A DNA stretch of 64,000 nucleotides from Isoetes taiwanensis (GCA_021234155.1 JAJEKV010000035.1:5098224-5162223), one strand, 5' to 3'. Counted from the stretch's first letter, positions 32,680 to 44,444 are shown. The notes: generated by a model not told the origin, from the sequence alone. Translations and numbers: made by a program.

Positions 32680-34230
32680 ATAGAGGAAGGAAGTGGAACG
32701 TTCCTCGAAAATGGTATCAAGACTAACTAAACCACTAACACGCTTCTAGAAAATAATCCTATTCAAGGCCCACCCAATACCGACCTTGACCATGTCCCAA
32801 ACTTTAAAAGTTTGTATCATCAATATATATTGATGTATATTTATTGGGTTGTGACACATTTGTGGGTCCACATGCAAGAACTAGTTTAAGCCATTCATGG
32901 TTAATCTAAAAACTTTCAGCCCATTTTAATCCTTTGGGTGACCGTCCATAAAAATCACACATTTTCTTTGGTTAGCAATTTCTTATTGCCACTATTTTCC
33001 TCCAATTTGTATTTTGAAGATCTTACCTTTGCATTACAACAATGTAGCCTCCTATATTTTCACATACAAAAGTAACCATGTAGGCTTGGCGAAAGGGTGG
33101 GTGGGTCTTCTTTGGCCAGAGGGGTGGGATGGGTCACTACATTGAAGATTGCATCACAAACTTGTCGCAATGTCTCTCCCATGTATTATGTTTTTCATAA
33201 CTTTTAATCTAATTTGACTTGCAACTACCATGTACTAGAAATTGAGCAACCTAGGAACATGTAAATGAAACCATCAACTTGATTCTTGATGAATGGTGAA
33301 ATGCAGGTGCCTTTATATTCTTGGCTTTGTAAAGCTACCTACTATTGTTTATGTTGTTTAACCTTTATATGTGACATATATGAAAAGGTTGGTTGTGAAG
33401 GGCCTCTTCTTATCTTATCTTTGGTGCCTTAATGTATGTTGGACCATGTTTAATGCTAATAAACCAACAATATATATCGAAGCATCATGGTATCTGAATG
33501 CATCTAGTCTATTCATATTAGAAGCCTAGTCTAGTTGACCTAAATGCTCATGTCTTCATATTTTTGTGTTGTAATATGTATCTTTGGAAATCCGTTGGTA
33601 TGTATAGCTTTAGAAAATGGGGCACTGTGATGGTGGACGATACTAATTATTTGTAAATTGTTACTCAATTAGATTGTGTTATTTTATTATCAGTGTATAA
33701 CCATGATTTCGATAATGTGATAAATGTGCTTGATGCTCACGGGAATTCATCTATAACAAGAGTTTACATGTTTCTGGCATCTTCAAAGTTCTGCCATGCA
33801 TAGCGCCACACATGATATAAAAGGATGTATGAGATGGACCACACTTCGGAAAATGGGGCTATATGATGGGCCATGCCTTGTTCCTGGAAACACACAATCA
33901 AACTTTTGGAATCAATAGGATATGACCCATGTGAAAGAATTTAATCCTCATTATAAGGTGCAATACAATAGGCTTGGGACATGGACAAAATAAGCCAAAA
34001 AGCATGTTCTTGTACCCAGAACCCACATTTAAGCGAACAAGTCAAACATATTGCACGTGTCGAGAGCCAATAGAATACGCTCTTATTCTTGGAATCAACA
34101 TAGGCGATCCAACTTTGCTTTTTATGTGCTACCAGAAGATGAAGCATTTTTGGTTTGATTTTTTTCACCCAACTTGCAGTTGTGGAACCATAGTATCCAA
34201 GTTTTGATAGGTGTGTATGTTGTAGATATA
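32680..34230. other. Non-coding stretch, nothing recognised
   Basis: AT-rich sequence with no conserved coding pattern on either strand. A G-rich patch at 33090-33130 is the only compositional feature. Confidence 0.5.
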
Positions 34231-34239
34231 GTCTTCAGT

Positions 34240-34570
34240 CTTGCTGAATATGGCCTCTTGTCGTCAGGAGATGTGACATCACTACTAGACCCTATATGCT
34301 AACGTAGTGCCTAGATATTATTCAGCATTTATGTCAATATTTAGTAAATACACTTCTCTAGTTGAATTTGCTCTCTTGCACTAGATGTGCCATCACTACT
34401 GGATCCTATCTGCAAAGGTAGTGCCTAGATATTATTTAGCATTTGTGTAAATATTTTGTAAATACACATCTCTTGGTAAATATGATATCTGGCTGCTAGG
34501 AGGTGACATCACTACTAGACCCATCTGTTAAAGTAGTTCCTAAATAGTATATTTATGTGAATATTTCATT
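34240..34570 (+). repeat. Tandem repeat of about 115 bp, three copies
   Basis: CATCACTACTAGACCC-like cores at 34277, 34391 and 34507 are each followed by GTAGTGCCTAGATATTATT-like and AATATTT(A/T)GTAAATACAC-like blocks. The third copy is more diverged. Confidence 0.85.
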
Positions 34571-34759
34571 GGCTTTTACAGTTGTTTGAGGCATATCATG
34601 TCCACACCGAGTTGTTTCTCTAATGTGGACACTATGTTGAAACATGATTTTTGAGTCAGCATACATGATTTAGATGTCTTAAGGTGACAAGCATAAATGA
34701 GCATGTAACTAAAGTAAACAATTTTCGCTAATCAATTTACCTAGATAGATTCATGAATA

Positions 34760-35200
34760 ACTTTCTATTACTGCAATGGTTGTTCATTGATTTGAATTTT
34801 ATCGACCAATTGACCACTAGGCACACTCCACAGCAAAATAGAGTGGTCGAGAGAAATAACTACACAATATGTGAGGCCGCTAAGAGTATTTTGGTACAAG
34901 CTCATTTGAGTAAAATCTTATGAGAAGAAGCATTTGCCATAGTTGGGCATGTTTAGAATTTGCTTCCTAGAGTTGCAGCGCTTGGATCTACACCCATTAA
35001 GTGTGTTAATTTTCAAAGCTCTAATATTTCTAGTTTGTGATAGTATTTGGTAGCCCCATTTACGTCCATGGTCCAAAAAAATTAAGGACAAAGTTGGAAG
35101 ATACGAATTTAAGTGCAAATTTGTTGGTTATTTTTTGCGCACATCCCAAGGGTACAAGTGTGTTGAGATACTATCTCCAACAAAATTTCTATCAGCATTA
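34760..35200 (+). pseudogene. Ty1/copia integrase C-terminal fragment
   Basis: Reading across a few stops gives TRHTPQQNRVVERNNYTICE (integrase core around the catalytic Glu), then AAKSILVQAHLSK, EEAFAIVGHV, and later SPIYVHGPKKLRTKLEDTN, the FG..Y.HIP..KR.KLD region of copia polyproteins. The rest of the element is absent. Part of it is duplicated at 42760-42925. Confidence 0.7.
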
Positions 35201-35399
35201 GATTGAAACTTGTTTGGGCTTATGTGCTTATCTACCAGAGCTTTGTTAGGATGCACAGTCTTTTGCATGTTCTATCAGCATGGATTTTATAGATTGAAAC
35301 TTGTTTGGGCTTATGTGCTAGAGCTTACCTACACCTACTAGAGCTTTGTTAGGATGCACACAATGCTGAAAGCTGTTTTGCCAAGGAAAGAGATCTAGA

Positions 35400-36060
35400 G
35401 AGAATTTTCCAATTTTTTTTTGTGGTCCATTAAACTTTTAAAACTGAATTAGCAGAGGCACAAGATTCTGAATTCTATTACTCAGTAACAAACTTTGTAA
35501 GACTGGATCCTGATCATTTCGAAGTCTTTTGCATGTTCTATCGACAACACAACACGCTACTCTGTTTTTCTTTCCCGAATAAGAATTCTAACTTGATCAT
35601 TCTGGGACTAAATTGCTTAATTAAGCTGAATGGAATGTTCTGGTTGTGTTGCGGGATTACATTGAAAGGGCACCTCAAAGGCAAGCATAATATATGATTT
35701 TTCTTCTAGAAAAAAAGGAAAAAGTTATCCTGATTTGTGCAGTGATTTTTCTGTCCGCAGGTCAAGGCCCTGTTTTGGTATCACAGGAATACATAATCAA
35801 AGAAATGTCCTTTTATGGCAAACAAGTTAAACTGTCCTTTCAAAGCCTTTTGCGTGTTCTACAAGACAAGAAGATACTCTGTTTTTCTTTGCAGAATAAG
35901 AATTTTAACTTGGTCATTATAGTATGAAATTTGCTAAAATCTGAGAGATCTACTTCCTGATATTGGCTAAATGCGAGTATTCTGATACCTCGCCGGATTA
36001 ACATTGAAGGGCACATTGAAGTCAAGCATAAGTCTGATTACATTTCCGGGCAAAACTGGC
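35400..36060 (-). repeat. HIPP downstream module A (two internal direct copies)
   Basis: This module lies at the 3' side of the HIPP gene at 36073 and recurs at 39435-40110 and 43045-43670. Within it, a block containing AGTCTTTTGCATGTTCT, CCGAATAAGAATTCTAACTT and GGATTACATTGAAAGGGCAC appears twice in diverged form (about 35515-35690 and 35840-36040). A short exon-like ORF with PVLVSQEYIIKEMSFYGKQ lies between the copies. It looks like a duplicated gene 3' flank. Confidence 0.7.
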
Positions 36061-36072
36061 AATTAAGTCTGA

Positions 36073-36477
36073 TTACATAATCGAACAATTATCCGGCTTC
36101 TGATCCTGGTAGTAACACATAGAATCGTCATAGTATGAATGAGGATATCCTTCTAAGTATCTGTAAACCACGATGGTTTCCGGTTTGGTGGGCACTTGCT
36201 CCTTCTGTTTGGATTGATCCTTCGTTTTGTCGTCCTTTTTAGGGCATGGCTCTGCTCCTTTGCCGATCTTCTTAAGCTTCTTAATGCAATCTTCTTGGGT
36301 CACACATCCCTTTATTGTAACAGTCTGCTTATCGCAATCCACATCTACAGAATCAACCTCTGACATTCCATTGAAGGCTTTCAGCACTTTCTTCTCACAT
36401 TTTCTGCAGCACAGATTCACTTTGAGCACAACCTCTGCCTTCTTTTTGCAAGAACAATGGCAATTGCAACAGGCCAT
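36073..36477 (-). CDS. Heavy-metal-associated isoprenylated plant protein (HIPP)
   Basis: An intact, intronless 134-residue protein. A Cys-rich N-terminus (ACCNCHCSC) is followed by an HMA fold (about residues 14-76) with the metal-binding C24-x-x-C27 in NLCCRKCEKK and the strands VDSVDVDCDKQTVTIKG. A Lys/Asp/Gln-rich linker follows (KKDDKTKDQSKQK). A Tyr-rich tail ends in CSIM, a CaaX box whose final Met predicts farnesylation and membrane attachment. HIPPs bind heavy metals and act in metal homeostasis or stress responses. ATG at 36477 is the only plausible start. A TATA-like run lies about 155 bp upstream. Its closest relative is the gene at 43690-44094 (six residue differences). It is the best candidate in the window for a working gene. 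Confidence 0.85.
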   Translation of the reverse strand: MACCNCHCSCKKKAEVVLKVNLCCRKCEKKVLKAFNGMSEVDSVDVDCDKQTVTIKGCVTQEDCIKKLKKIGKGAEPCPKKDDKTKDQSKQKEQVPTKPETIVVYRYLEGYPHSYYDDSMCYYQDQKPDNCSIM

Positions 36478-36629
36478 TGCGTTTTTTCAGGGCAGAAATT
36501 TGGACAAATCTTCAATCAGATTCAGAAACAATCTAAATTGGGACAAACAACAAACCCAATCTTCGATTAAGAGCACTTTAGACTTGAACTCTAAATTTGT
36601 TGATGCTTTGCCTTGCGTGTCTCAGGCTA

Positions 36630-36639
36630 AATATATATA
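36630..36639 (-). promoter_or_regulatory. TATA box candidate of the HIPP gene at 36073
   Basis: A TATATATAT run lies about 155 bp upstream of the HIPP start codon. It is conserved in the duplicate promoters at 44253-44261 and about 46040-46050, in the shared context CAGG-TAT-ATATACGATGG. Confidence 0.5.
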
Positions 36640-36812
36640 CGATGGATGACGCTGTTTTGTCTGCTGGGAAGGAAGCTTCCATCTTGACTTGACCCGGTCT
36701 GTCTCTTATATTCTTCGTTTAAAAGCGTGAAGTATGGGCACCGTTTCCATAATTTAAAAATCGTGTATCTGGGTTCCCATTATTCTCCATTATATTGTAG
36801 CTTTAGAAACAC

Positions 36813-37163
36813 ATGGCATTTCTGGAGAAAGCATACACTTCCTTTATATTAATTATTGGATGCATGCATATCTATCTTATTCCTCTTGTGCAGGAAGCAG
36901 CAGTGATTCCAGAATCCACTTCTTCCCAGGAAGATCAAATATTATCCTCTAGTATGTGCGATGATCCCGAACTAGAACCCATGCATCCAAGCTCTTTTTT
37001 GACAGATTGGCTTTTTAAGGCAATAAAAAGTTTAATACTAGTGCTTGCATACCTATTCCCTTTTTCTTATTATTATCATAATCATGAACTATTGGTGATC
37101 CTTTTTGTCGTTGGTTGTTATATTCGTTGGTCTGATACATTTTATTCGGAAGCAATGTCCTGA
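36813..37163 (+). CDS. Hypothetical ORF, 116 codons, two hydrophobic segments
   Basis: An ATG frame with a hydrophobic N-terminus (FILIIGCMHIYLIPLV, signal-like), an acidic/Ser-rich middle (PESTSSQEDQILSSS) and a second hydrophobic stretch (SLILVLAYLFPFSYYY). No family is recognised. It lies between the HIPP gene promoter and the ECT remnant and could be chance, or an N-terminal exon of something now lost. Confidence 0.25.
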   Translation: MAFLEKAYTSFILIIGCMHIYLIPLVQEAAVIPESTSSQEDQILSSSMCDDPELEPMHPSSFLTDWLFKAIKSLILVLAYLFPFSYYYHNHELLVILFVVGCYIRWSDTFYSEAMS

Positions 37164-37169
37164 TAGCAT

Positions 37170-38450
37170 CTGCATATCCATTTCTCAGTATCATAATCAT
37201 GGACTTCTGTGCATTCCTGTTTCATCTTTGCTTTTCAGATTTGACAAGTATATTAGGTTCAAAAATTGTCATGGCATAGTTGCCGCATCAACACTATTAG
37301 AGCAAGTGATGCTCTAGGGATTCCACAACTGCCACATAAAAGGCTCAATTATGAAGCATGGTTTCTCCTCCATTCGATGTTATGGTCATGACTACATACT
37401 TCAGGTTCCGAGCTTCACATAGTTATAGACCAATTTTTGGGGCAGTTGATTTAGATAGATTTTTACAATTTGCTGGCATAGATATTAGTCGTCCATAAGC
37501 ATCATACTGATCCATTCAGAGTTAGGTAAGTCAGTTACAAAGGTTAACTGTTGAAACATGGCAGGTTGGTAGTAGAGGAGACGTTGATGGAAGTAATCTT
37601 GTGCGCAGCTGCATTTGTCCAGTGAGTAAACTTCTCTATCTTGTGTAAACTATATTCAGATTATACAAGTTTTATTGTTGGACTGATAATAACTTTCTTC
37701 ATTTATAATGAGAGTGTTAGTGATTGTCCTGTGGTTGCTGTCTAGTTATTTGAATCTTTGTATCCATTGACCAACTATGTAATTGGCCAGCTTAAAATGC
37801 CACGGTTATGGAGGTTCATTTGACTGAAAGGAAAACCAAAACCTTCTAGCATGCAGTTTAATGTACAATACTAGGCCCATTCATGTAGCTTATACTATTT
37901 CTTGGACTTAAAACAGATCCCAACAGGGCAGTCCATTTTGGAGGTCAATCTTGAAGACGAGGATATGTGGTCTGACGGAGTGTTATGACCAATAACAGTT
38001 ACCCATACTCAGCCCCAGAAGACAACGTGACAGCAAATTTGGATCGAAAAGGGGTTCTGATACATGAGAACAGTAAATATGAATACGATTTTGTTCTGAT
38101 CTTTTATCATTGGGAAGGAGCATTTCGTATTTTTATGGCATTTTGTATTTCGTACTTCTTTTTCATATGTCATATAGTAAATTCACTGTATGTCTAGACT
38201 GACTTTGTGTCAATAGGAGGTCGGTTGTCTTAAAATAAAAGAAAGTGAAAGGCTAGTTGATTTTCTTATGTATAATAGATTTTTGCCATTTTGCTTTAAA
38301 AAGTGACTGAACGCATACACGCACAATTATTGTATGTTCGGACAAGTTCTTTCAGCCTAAGCAGAGGTGCAGTGTCAGGGTTTTGCCAAGCCTTTTCTAA
38401 GCCAGTATTCTTAGAAGCAGTTTGGATAACGTTTGTTTGCACGGCCTATA
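37170..38450 (+). other. Non-coding stretch upstream of the ECT remnant
   Basis: It contains only short frames. One piece (about 37920-38100) has coding-like text (GQSILEVNLEDEDMWSDGV) that might be an upstream exon of the ECT remnant, but the match is too weak to claim. Confidence 0.4.
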
Positions 38451-39264
38451 TACAGGAAATGGGTCAGTTCTGTATCATACAGGTTATAGTTATCCACCAT
38501 CTGGGCGTATGGTCCATACACATGAGGTACAATTCATGCTATTGATGATGATGGTCAACTTTATGGACCTGCTGCATTTCAATACCTAGGGGCAATTTAT
38601 CAGACATAGGGTGCCCAGTATCTATCTCCTGTAGTAATGGGTGATGATTCTGTAGCAGAAAATGGAACAATGGCATCAAGTTGTACTACCACAAATGTAA
38701 CAACTGCAAACATTGCATCAAGGCTTGGATTTTCAATGGCACTAATTGCACCTCACAACCCATATCAAAGGGGATTTGTCCCAATGGCAATGCACAATTA
38801 TGATTCTAGATATCCTTCATCGAATGAGAAAAAAGAAAGAAGACCAAAGCCTGCGGCAAATAGAGTTGGTTTTAATACATGGAATGGAACTACACAATCG
38901 TCTCAAAATTTCAAAACAAGTGTTTCTCAGGTATGTGGAGTGTTATTTCTTTATTATTGTGGGTAAAATGTTACATAAATATGAATGTGCTATTGTGCAG
39001 GGTGCTTCAACTCCTGCTCTACCTGGAGCACATGGAAAAGGCTTTCCTCCATTAAGTAAAACCATTCCCATCTCAAATGGATCAGCAAAATTAGGTGCAG
39101 CTCCAAGTTCAAACGGAACGGGAAAATTAAATGGAGGCACTACCAATGGTAATGACTTAAAGGCAACAACCAACGTTTGGAATAGCTTCGATAAGGTAAA
39201 ACAGAATGGAATGGTGGATTGCTTGTTTCTTCAAGCAATTGCAGTAGCAATGGAGACATTTTAG
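38450..39264 (+). pseudogene. ECT/YTH-domain protein, N-terminal fragment without YTH domain
   Basis: In pieces it reads LYHTGYSYPPSG, AYGPYT, AIDDDGQLYGPAAFQY, then (open from 38637) SRLGFSMALIAPHNPYQRGF and RRPKPAANRVGFNTWNG. The D-D-G-Q-L-Y-G-P and Q-Y-P-type wording is typical of the Tyr/Pro-rich region before the YTH domain of plant ECT m6A readers. A GT-AG intron (38931-39000, phase 0) leads to a second exon with GFPPLSKTIPISNGSAKLGA and a Gly/Asn-rich stretch, ending at 39264. Early frame breaks and the missing YTH domain make this a pseudogene fragment. Confidence 0.6.
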
Positions 39265-39434
39265 ACGAGCAAAATAAAGGACCACGGACCTCGTTCAAAA
39301 CTTTAATAAGACTCGACACATGAAATGATCCAACAAGAACCTGAAATGACCCAAGAAGAACTATGAAAACGAAACGACAACAAGAAACATGAAAACACAC
39401 TCTCGGGCCACCAAAGAGCAACCCTCCGTGCGCA

Positions 39435-40110
39435 GCACCTTGTTTTTTGTGGTCCATTACGCCGCGATCGTCTTTCTTAATAACTTTTGAAACTGAATTA
39501 GCAAAGGCACAAGACTCTGAAATCGATTATTCAGTAACAAACTTTGTAAGACTGGATTCTTATTTCCTGATCATTTCGAAGTCTTTTGCATGTTCTACCG
39601 ACAATACGCTATTCTGTTTTTTTTTCCCGAATGAGAATTCTAACTTGGTCATTCTGGGACTAAATTGCTTAATTCAGAGGCTAAGCTGAATGGAATGTTC
39701 TGGTTGCCTTGCCGGATTACATTGAAAGGGCATCTCAAAGGCAGGCAAGCATAATATATGGTTTTTCTTCTAGAAAAAAAAGGAAAAAGTTATGCTGATT
39801 TGTGCAGTGATTTTTCTGTCCGCAGATCAAGCCCCTGTTTTGGTATCACAGGATTACATAATCAAAGAAATGTCCTTCTATGGCAAACAAGTAATTGTCC
39901 TTTCAAAGTCTTTTGCGTGTTCTGCAAGACAAGAAGACTCTATTTTTCTTTGCAGAATAAGAATTTTAACTTGGTCATTTTGGGATGAAATTTGCTAAAG
40001 CCTGGGAGATCTAAGTACTTCCTGATATTGGCTAAATGCGAGTATTCTGGTACCTTGCCGGATTAACATTGAAGGGCACATCGAAGTCAAGCATAAGGTA
40101 TAGTTTTTTG
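39435..40110 (-). repeat. HIPP downstream module B
   Basis: A copy of module A (35400-36060) with the same two internal direct copies. It continues into only the last codons of a HIPP gene (40140-40207) before the homology stops. Confidence 0.75.
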
Positions 40111-40139
40111 GGCAAAACTGCAATTAAGTCTGATTACGT

Positions 40140-40207
40140 AATCGAATAATTATCCTGCTTCTGATCCTGGTAGTAACACATAGAATCGGCATAGTATGAA
40201 TGAGGAA
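40140..40207 (-). pseudogene. HIPP C-terminal fragment
   Basis: The minus strand encodes PHSYYADSMCYYQDQKQDNY and then S-I-T before a stop, aligning with the end of the two intact HIPP genes. The CaaX cysteine has become Tyr. Homology stops at 40207, so the rest of the gene is missing. Confidence 0.75.
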
Positions 40208-40209
40208 TT

Positions 40210-42760
40210 TCAATATTCATTGATATCATGTTAATGTAAAAGAGAGGGCAGACATCGAGTTGCTACACATTTGGAATGAAGAGGGTTGTACAAGAAAATG
40301 ATTTCCTACACATCAAACAAATGGAGGTATTCCTGCATAGGGGGGCGTATTGCATGTCATGGAAAGGGCAAGAGGCTTGAAGCCCATAAATGGACTGCCT
40401 CCTAGGGGTGAAGGTTCAAAAAATAAGGATCATAGCCATTAAGAAGCTCGTGAATCTAAATCTTGCAGAGGAAAAGAAGAGAAAACCCAATAATATTATC
40501 TCTTTGTTAAAGATGATGCGTTGAGAATATTAAAGCGTCCAACAAACATTCAATTTAGAAAAGCTGTAGTACAACAATTGTTGCAGGATTTGGGGAATAG
40601 TTAGGCCTCATAATCAATGCAAGAAGATATGATAATGCAGAATAGGTAGACAATCTATATTAGTTTGTTTAGATGTCTGCAGTATAGCCTTAAACACAAG
40701 GCATCACTAGAACTATTCTACAGTTGCAAATGACTAGTATAAGGTTTTGTAGATTATCGAAAAACAGACAATTTGCAAGAGCTTCTTGAGGCATTATAAT
40801 ATGGAAGTCTGGTTTGCCGTGGTGGTTAAGGCTTAGGACTGTCATGTTGCTGGTAAAGGATTGAGTCGTGCAAATGACAAGTTTTTTGGCGGAAGTGGGG
40901 AAACTAAAATATTTGAAGAATATCTTGAATACACCATGGAGATTGCAAGACAAGCTGGAATTTGTACAGAATATGCTAAATAGACATATAGAGATAAGAG
41001 CAAAAAAATAATGTCATTTCTGTAGTATTTTCTAAATCGAGTTGCAATGAATATTCTATGAAGTAAGAGATTGCATGGATTCAGTACAATGGATCCAGTT
41101 TGGCTATTGCAAGCATTAAAAAAAGCCCCCTTTCCATTTGTTTATTTCATGCTTCTGGTTCTGGATTTATTTTAAGAATCTGATGTTTCAACTCAGCGAA
41201 GATTATGTTCTAGCCATCAACATTATAGGATGTTTTGTGTTCTGATGAAATGGTTCCTACCTTTGTCTTCAAGCCAACAAGAAGAATAATTTATGAAAGA
41301 GAACTGGAGCAGAGGAAATCAAAAGTAAGGCCTATTCTGTGTGTGCCACATCTACTGGCAGATTTGCAACATGGAGTGGATGAATCCTACAACGTCAGTG
41401 TAGATTCTATGAATGGGGTATTTTTGGCTGCTGCAACTCCTTGGGGAGCAATTCATGGGCTTTGAAACATTTTATCAATTGATCTTGCTGAGAAAACACG
41501 AGTTCGAATGTCCTTTTGATCCAAAATGTTGTAACAATTTGGGATAGTCCTTTCTTTCCACACATGAATATTCTTCTTGATACATCTAAAAATTTTTACC
41601 TCGTTGCAGACATTCTTTACACGATCAAAGCTATGGGGCATAATAAGCTTAATATTTTTTCTTAGCACATCATGGATTCACAGATCAATTTGGTCATTGA
41701 AGGCAACCCATCATGTGACAGTACCTTGTTCCTTCTGTTTATCGACACAAATCCTTCTACGTTTTTCCTTCTATTTTTCTGTCTGGGTTTCAAATTGGTT
41801 TTCGCGAATATTGGTTTACCCTTTAGTTGACATTGAGTCTCCCTGTGCAATTTATGCCTTGTATGTTTTATGGTTATTTGGTGCCAAAATTGACACATTC
41901 ATTAAGTTATCCTTTTCTAATCTAAGATACTATGATTTGAAATTGTTCCATCATTTCAATCTTGTATTTTGCTTCAAATCGAGTTATCATGTATAGCAAA
42001 CATTTCGTGATTCAATTTTTTGAGGCACTTAAGTGTGAATTGGGATTTTTGAGCCTAAGACTTCTTTGTATCGATTTTTATTGAGCAATTTGTTGCATTT
42101 GCTGTATGGCTTTGATTGATTATCCTGCTTGCTCTCTGCTTTTTTATGCATGTTGTTACATCTTTTATTTCCTATCTCAAGTTTTGTTAGTTCTAGATTG
42201 TTCTAAGGGTTATTTAGGTCCTTTACAACTATTTGATGTGTTTAGCGTTTTTGACACCTTGACCTTACCTTTTTCACTGACACTATTTCAACTTCTTATT
42301 TTGTAACGTTAGACATATTCTTCTTTTTCCTTTTGCTTCTTCTGTCTCATACGTTGGATTACTGTCAAAAACTGCACTTTTCTCATTATCTTTAGCTTTG
42401 CAGTAAAGTTCTCTTTTGATTGGCCACTTTTTCTCCTCTAGACAAGTCTTTCACCAAAACGCAGATGATTTGACACAGTTGATGCTATTTTAAGGAGAGA
42501 CAAGGCTATTTGTACATCCTTTGGGTTCCTTCTCCCTTATCGACATCTTTTCATAGCAATTTCTTTGTTTTAGTTCCTTTCTACCCACCATTAAGCTATT
42601 CATTTTTATGTGATTTTTTATCTTCTCTTACATATAAAATTATTGTCTCAACTTTCCGGTTCCAAAATAAACAAAAAATTTCCAAAATGTCCAAACAAGG
42701 AATCAGAAATTGATTTCCGGCGGAAGCTGGCCCTCGAAGGCGAACTCTGGGCATCCATGA
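40210..42760. other. Stretch with scattered short coding-like pieces, no gene recognised
   Basis: Short plus-strand pieces look coding-like, for example FFGGSGETKIFEEYLEYTME near 40880-40940. Another is at 41235-41465 (TRRIIYERELEQRKSKVRPI, VPHLLADLQHGVDESYNVSV). They may be exons of one decayed gene, but I recognise no family and see no reliable splice sites linking them. Confidence 0.3.
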
Positions 42761-42925
42761 AGTGTGTTTATTTTCAGAGGTCTAATACTTCTCGTTTGTG
42801 ATAGTATTTGGTAGCCCCATTTACGTCCATGGTCAAAAATATTAAGGACAAAGTTGGAAGATAGGAATTTAAGTGCAAATTTGTTGGTTATTTTTTGCGC
42901 ACATTCCAATAAAATTTCTACCAGC
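42760..42925 (+). pseudogene. Copia integrase fragment (duplicate of 35000-35150)
   Basis: It matches the SPIYVHG/K-L-E-D region of the fragment at 34760-35200, including the TTGTTGGTTATTTTTTGCGC word, then leads toward HIPP module C as in the first copy. This shows the copia piece travelled with the HIPP segment during duplication. Confidence 0.65.
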
Positions 42926-43044
42926 ATGGATTTTATAGATTGACTTGTTTGCGCTTATGTGCTAGAGCTTACCTACTAAAGCTTTGTTAGGATGCACAGA
43001 ATGCTGAAAGCTGTTTTGCCAAGGAAAGAGATCTAGAGAGAATT

Positions 43045-43670
43045 TCCCAATTTTTTTAGTGGTCCATCCATTACGCGATCATCCTTTTTAACATAACTTT
43101 TAAAACTGAATTAGCAGAGGCACAAGATTCTGAATTCTATTATTCAGTAACAAACTTTGTAAGACTGGATTCTTATTTCCTCATCATTTCGAAGTCTTTT
43201 GCATGTTCTACCGACAATACGCTCCTCTGTTTTTCTTTCCCGAATAAGAATTCTAACTTGGTTGCTTAATTCAGAGGCTAAGCTGAATGGAATGTTCCGG
43301 TTGCCTTGCCGGATTACATTGAAAGGGCACCTCAAAGGCAGGCATAATATATGATTTTTCTTCTAGAAAAAAAGGGAAAAGCTATGCTGATTTGTGCAGT
43401 GATTTTTCTGTCCGCAGATCAAGCCCCTGTTTTGGTATCACAGGATTACATAATCAAAGAAATGTCCTTTTATGGCAAACAAGTAACTGTCCTTTCAAAG
43501 TCTTTTGCGTGTTCTGCAAGACAAGAAGATACTCTGTTTTTCTTTGCAGAATAAGAATTTTAACTTGGTCATTATGGTGCTAAAATTTGAGAGATCTACT
43601 TCCTGATATTGGCTAAATCGAGTATTCTGGTACATTGAACATTAACATTGAAAGGCATAATTTCCGGGCA
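43045..43670 (-). repeat. HIPP downstream module C
   Basis: A third copy of the module at 35400-36060 and 39435-40110, adjoining the intact HIPP gene at 43690. The internal exon-like ORF (DQAPVLVSQDYIIKEMSFYG) is kept here too. Confidence 0.75.
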
Positions 43671-43689
43671 AAACTGGCAATTAAGTCGA

Positions 43690-44094
43690 TTACATAATCG
43701 AACAATTATCCGGCTTCTGATCCTGGTAGTAACACATAGAATCGGCATAGTATGAATGAGGATATCCTTCTAAGTATTTGTAAACCACTATGGTTTCCGG
43801 TTTGGTGGGTTCTTGCACCTTCTGTTTGGATTGATCCTTCGTTTTGTCATCCTTTTTAGGGCATGGCTCTGCTCCTTTGCCGATCTTCTTCAGCTTCTTG
43901 ATGCAATCTTCTTGGGTCACACATCCCTTTATTGTAACAGTCTGCTTATCACAGTCCACATCTATAGAATCAACCTCTGACATTCCATTGAAGGCTTTCA
44001 GCACTTTCTTCTCGCATTTTCTGCAGCACAGATTCACTTTGAGCACAACCTCTGCCTTCTTTTTGCAAGAACAATGGCAATTGCCACAGGCCAT
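43690..44094 (-). CDS. Heavy-metal-associated isoprenylated plant protein (HIPP), second copy
   Basis: An intact 134-residue protein nearly identical to the product of 36073-36477. It has an HMA domain with C24-x-x-C27, a Lys-rich linker and the CSIM CaaX end. The first Met at 44094 is chosen because it aligns with the other copy; the open frame extends 23 codons upstream without an ATG. Differences include Gly for Cys at residue 4 and changes in the linker. Its promoter has a TATA-like run at 44253-44261. Preservation of both frames suggests a recent duplication or continued selection. Confidence 0.85.
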   Translation of the reverse strand: MACGNCHCSCKKKAEVVLKVNLCCRKCEKKVLKAFNGMSEVDSIDVDCDKQTVTIKGCVTQEDCIKKLKKIGKGAEPCPKKDDKTKDQSKQKVQEPTKPETIVVYKYLEGYPHSYYADSMCYYQDQKPDNCSIM

Positions 44095-44252
44095 TGCGTT
44101 TTTTTCAGGGCAGAAATTTGGGCAAAGGAAGTCTTCAACCAGGAACAATCTAAATTGGGACAAACAACAATCCCAATCTTCGATTAAGAGTGCTTTAGAC
44201 TTGAAGAGAGAACGTTCTAGATTTGTTGATGCTTTGCTTTGCGTGTCTCAGG

Positions 44253-44261
44253 TTATATATA
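44253..44261 (-). promoter_or_regulatory. TATA box candidate of the HIPP gene at 43690
   Basis: TTATATATA lies about 160 bp upstream of the ATG at 44094, equivalent in position to the run at 36630-36639. Confidence 0.5.
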
Positions 44262-44444
44262 CGATGGCTTACGCTGTTTTGTCTGCTGGGAAGGAAGCTT
44301 CCAGCTTGACTTGACCCTTTATTCATCTCAAACGCTGTTTTGTCAGGTCAAGTCAAGTCTGTCTCTTATATTCTTGGTTTAAAAGCGCGAAGTATGGGCA
44401 CCGTTCCCATAATTTAAAAATCGTGTCTCTAGGTTGCGATAAAA

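Noticed and set aside
36227-36649. Plus-strand ORFs of about 140-160 codons at 36227, 43844 and 32195.
   Set aside because: They lie antisense to the HIPP coding regions, which have the recognisable domain.
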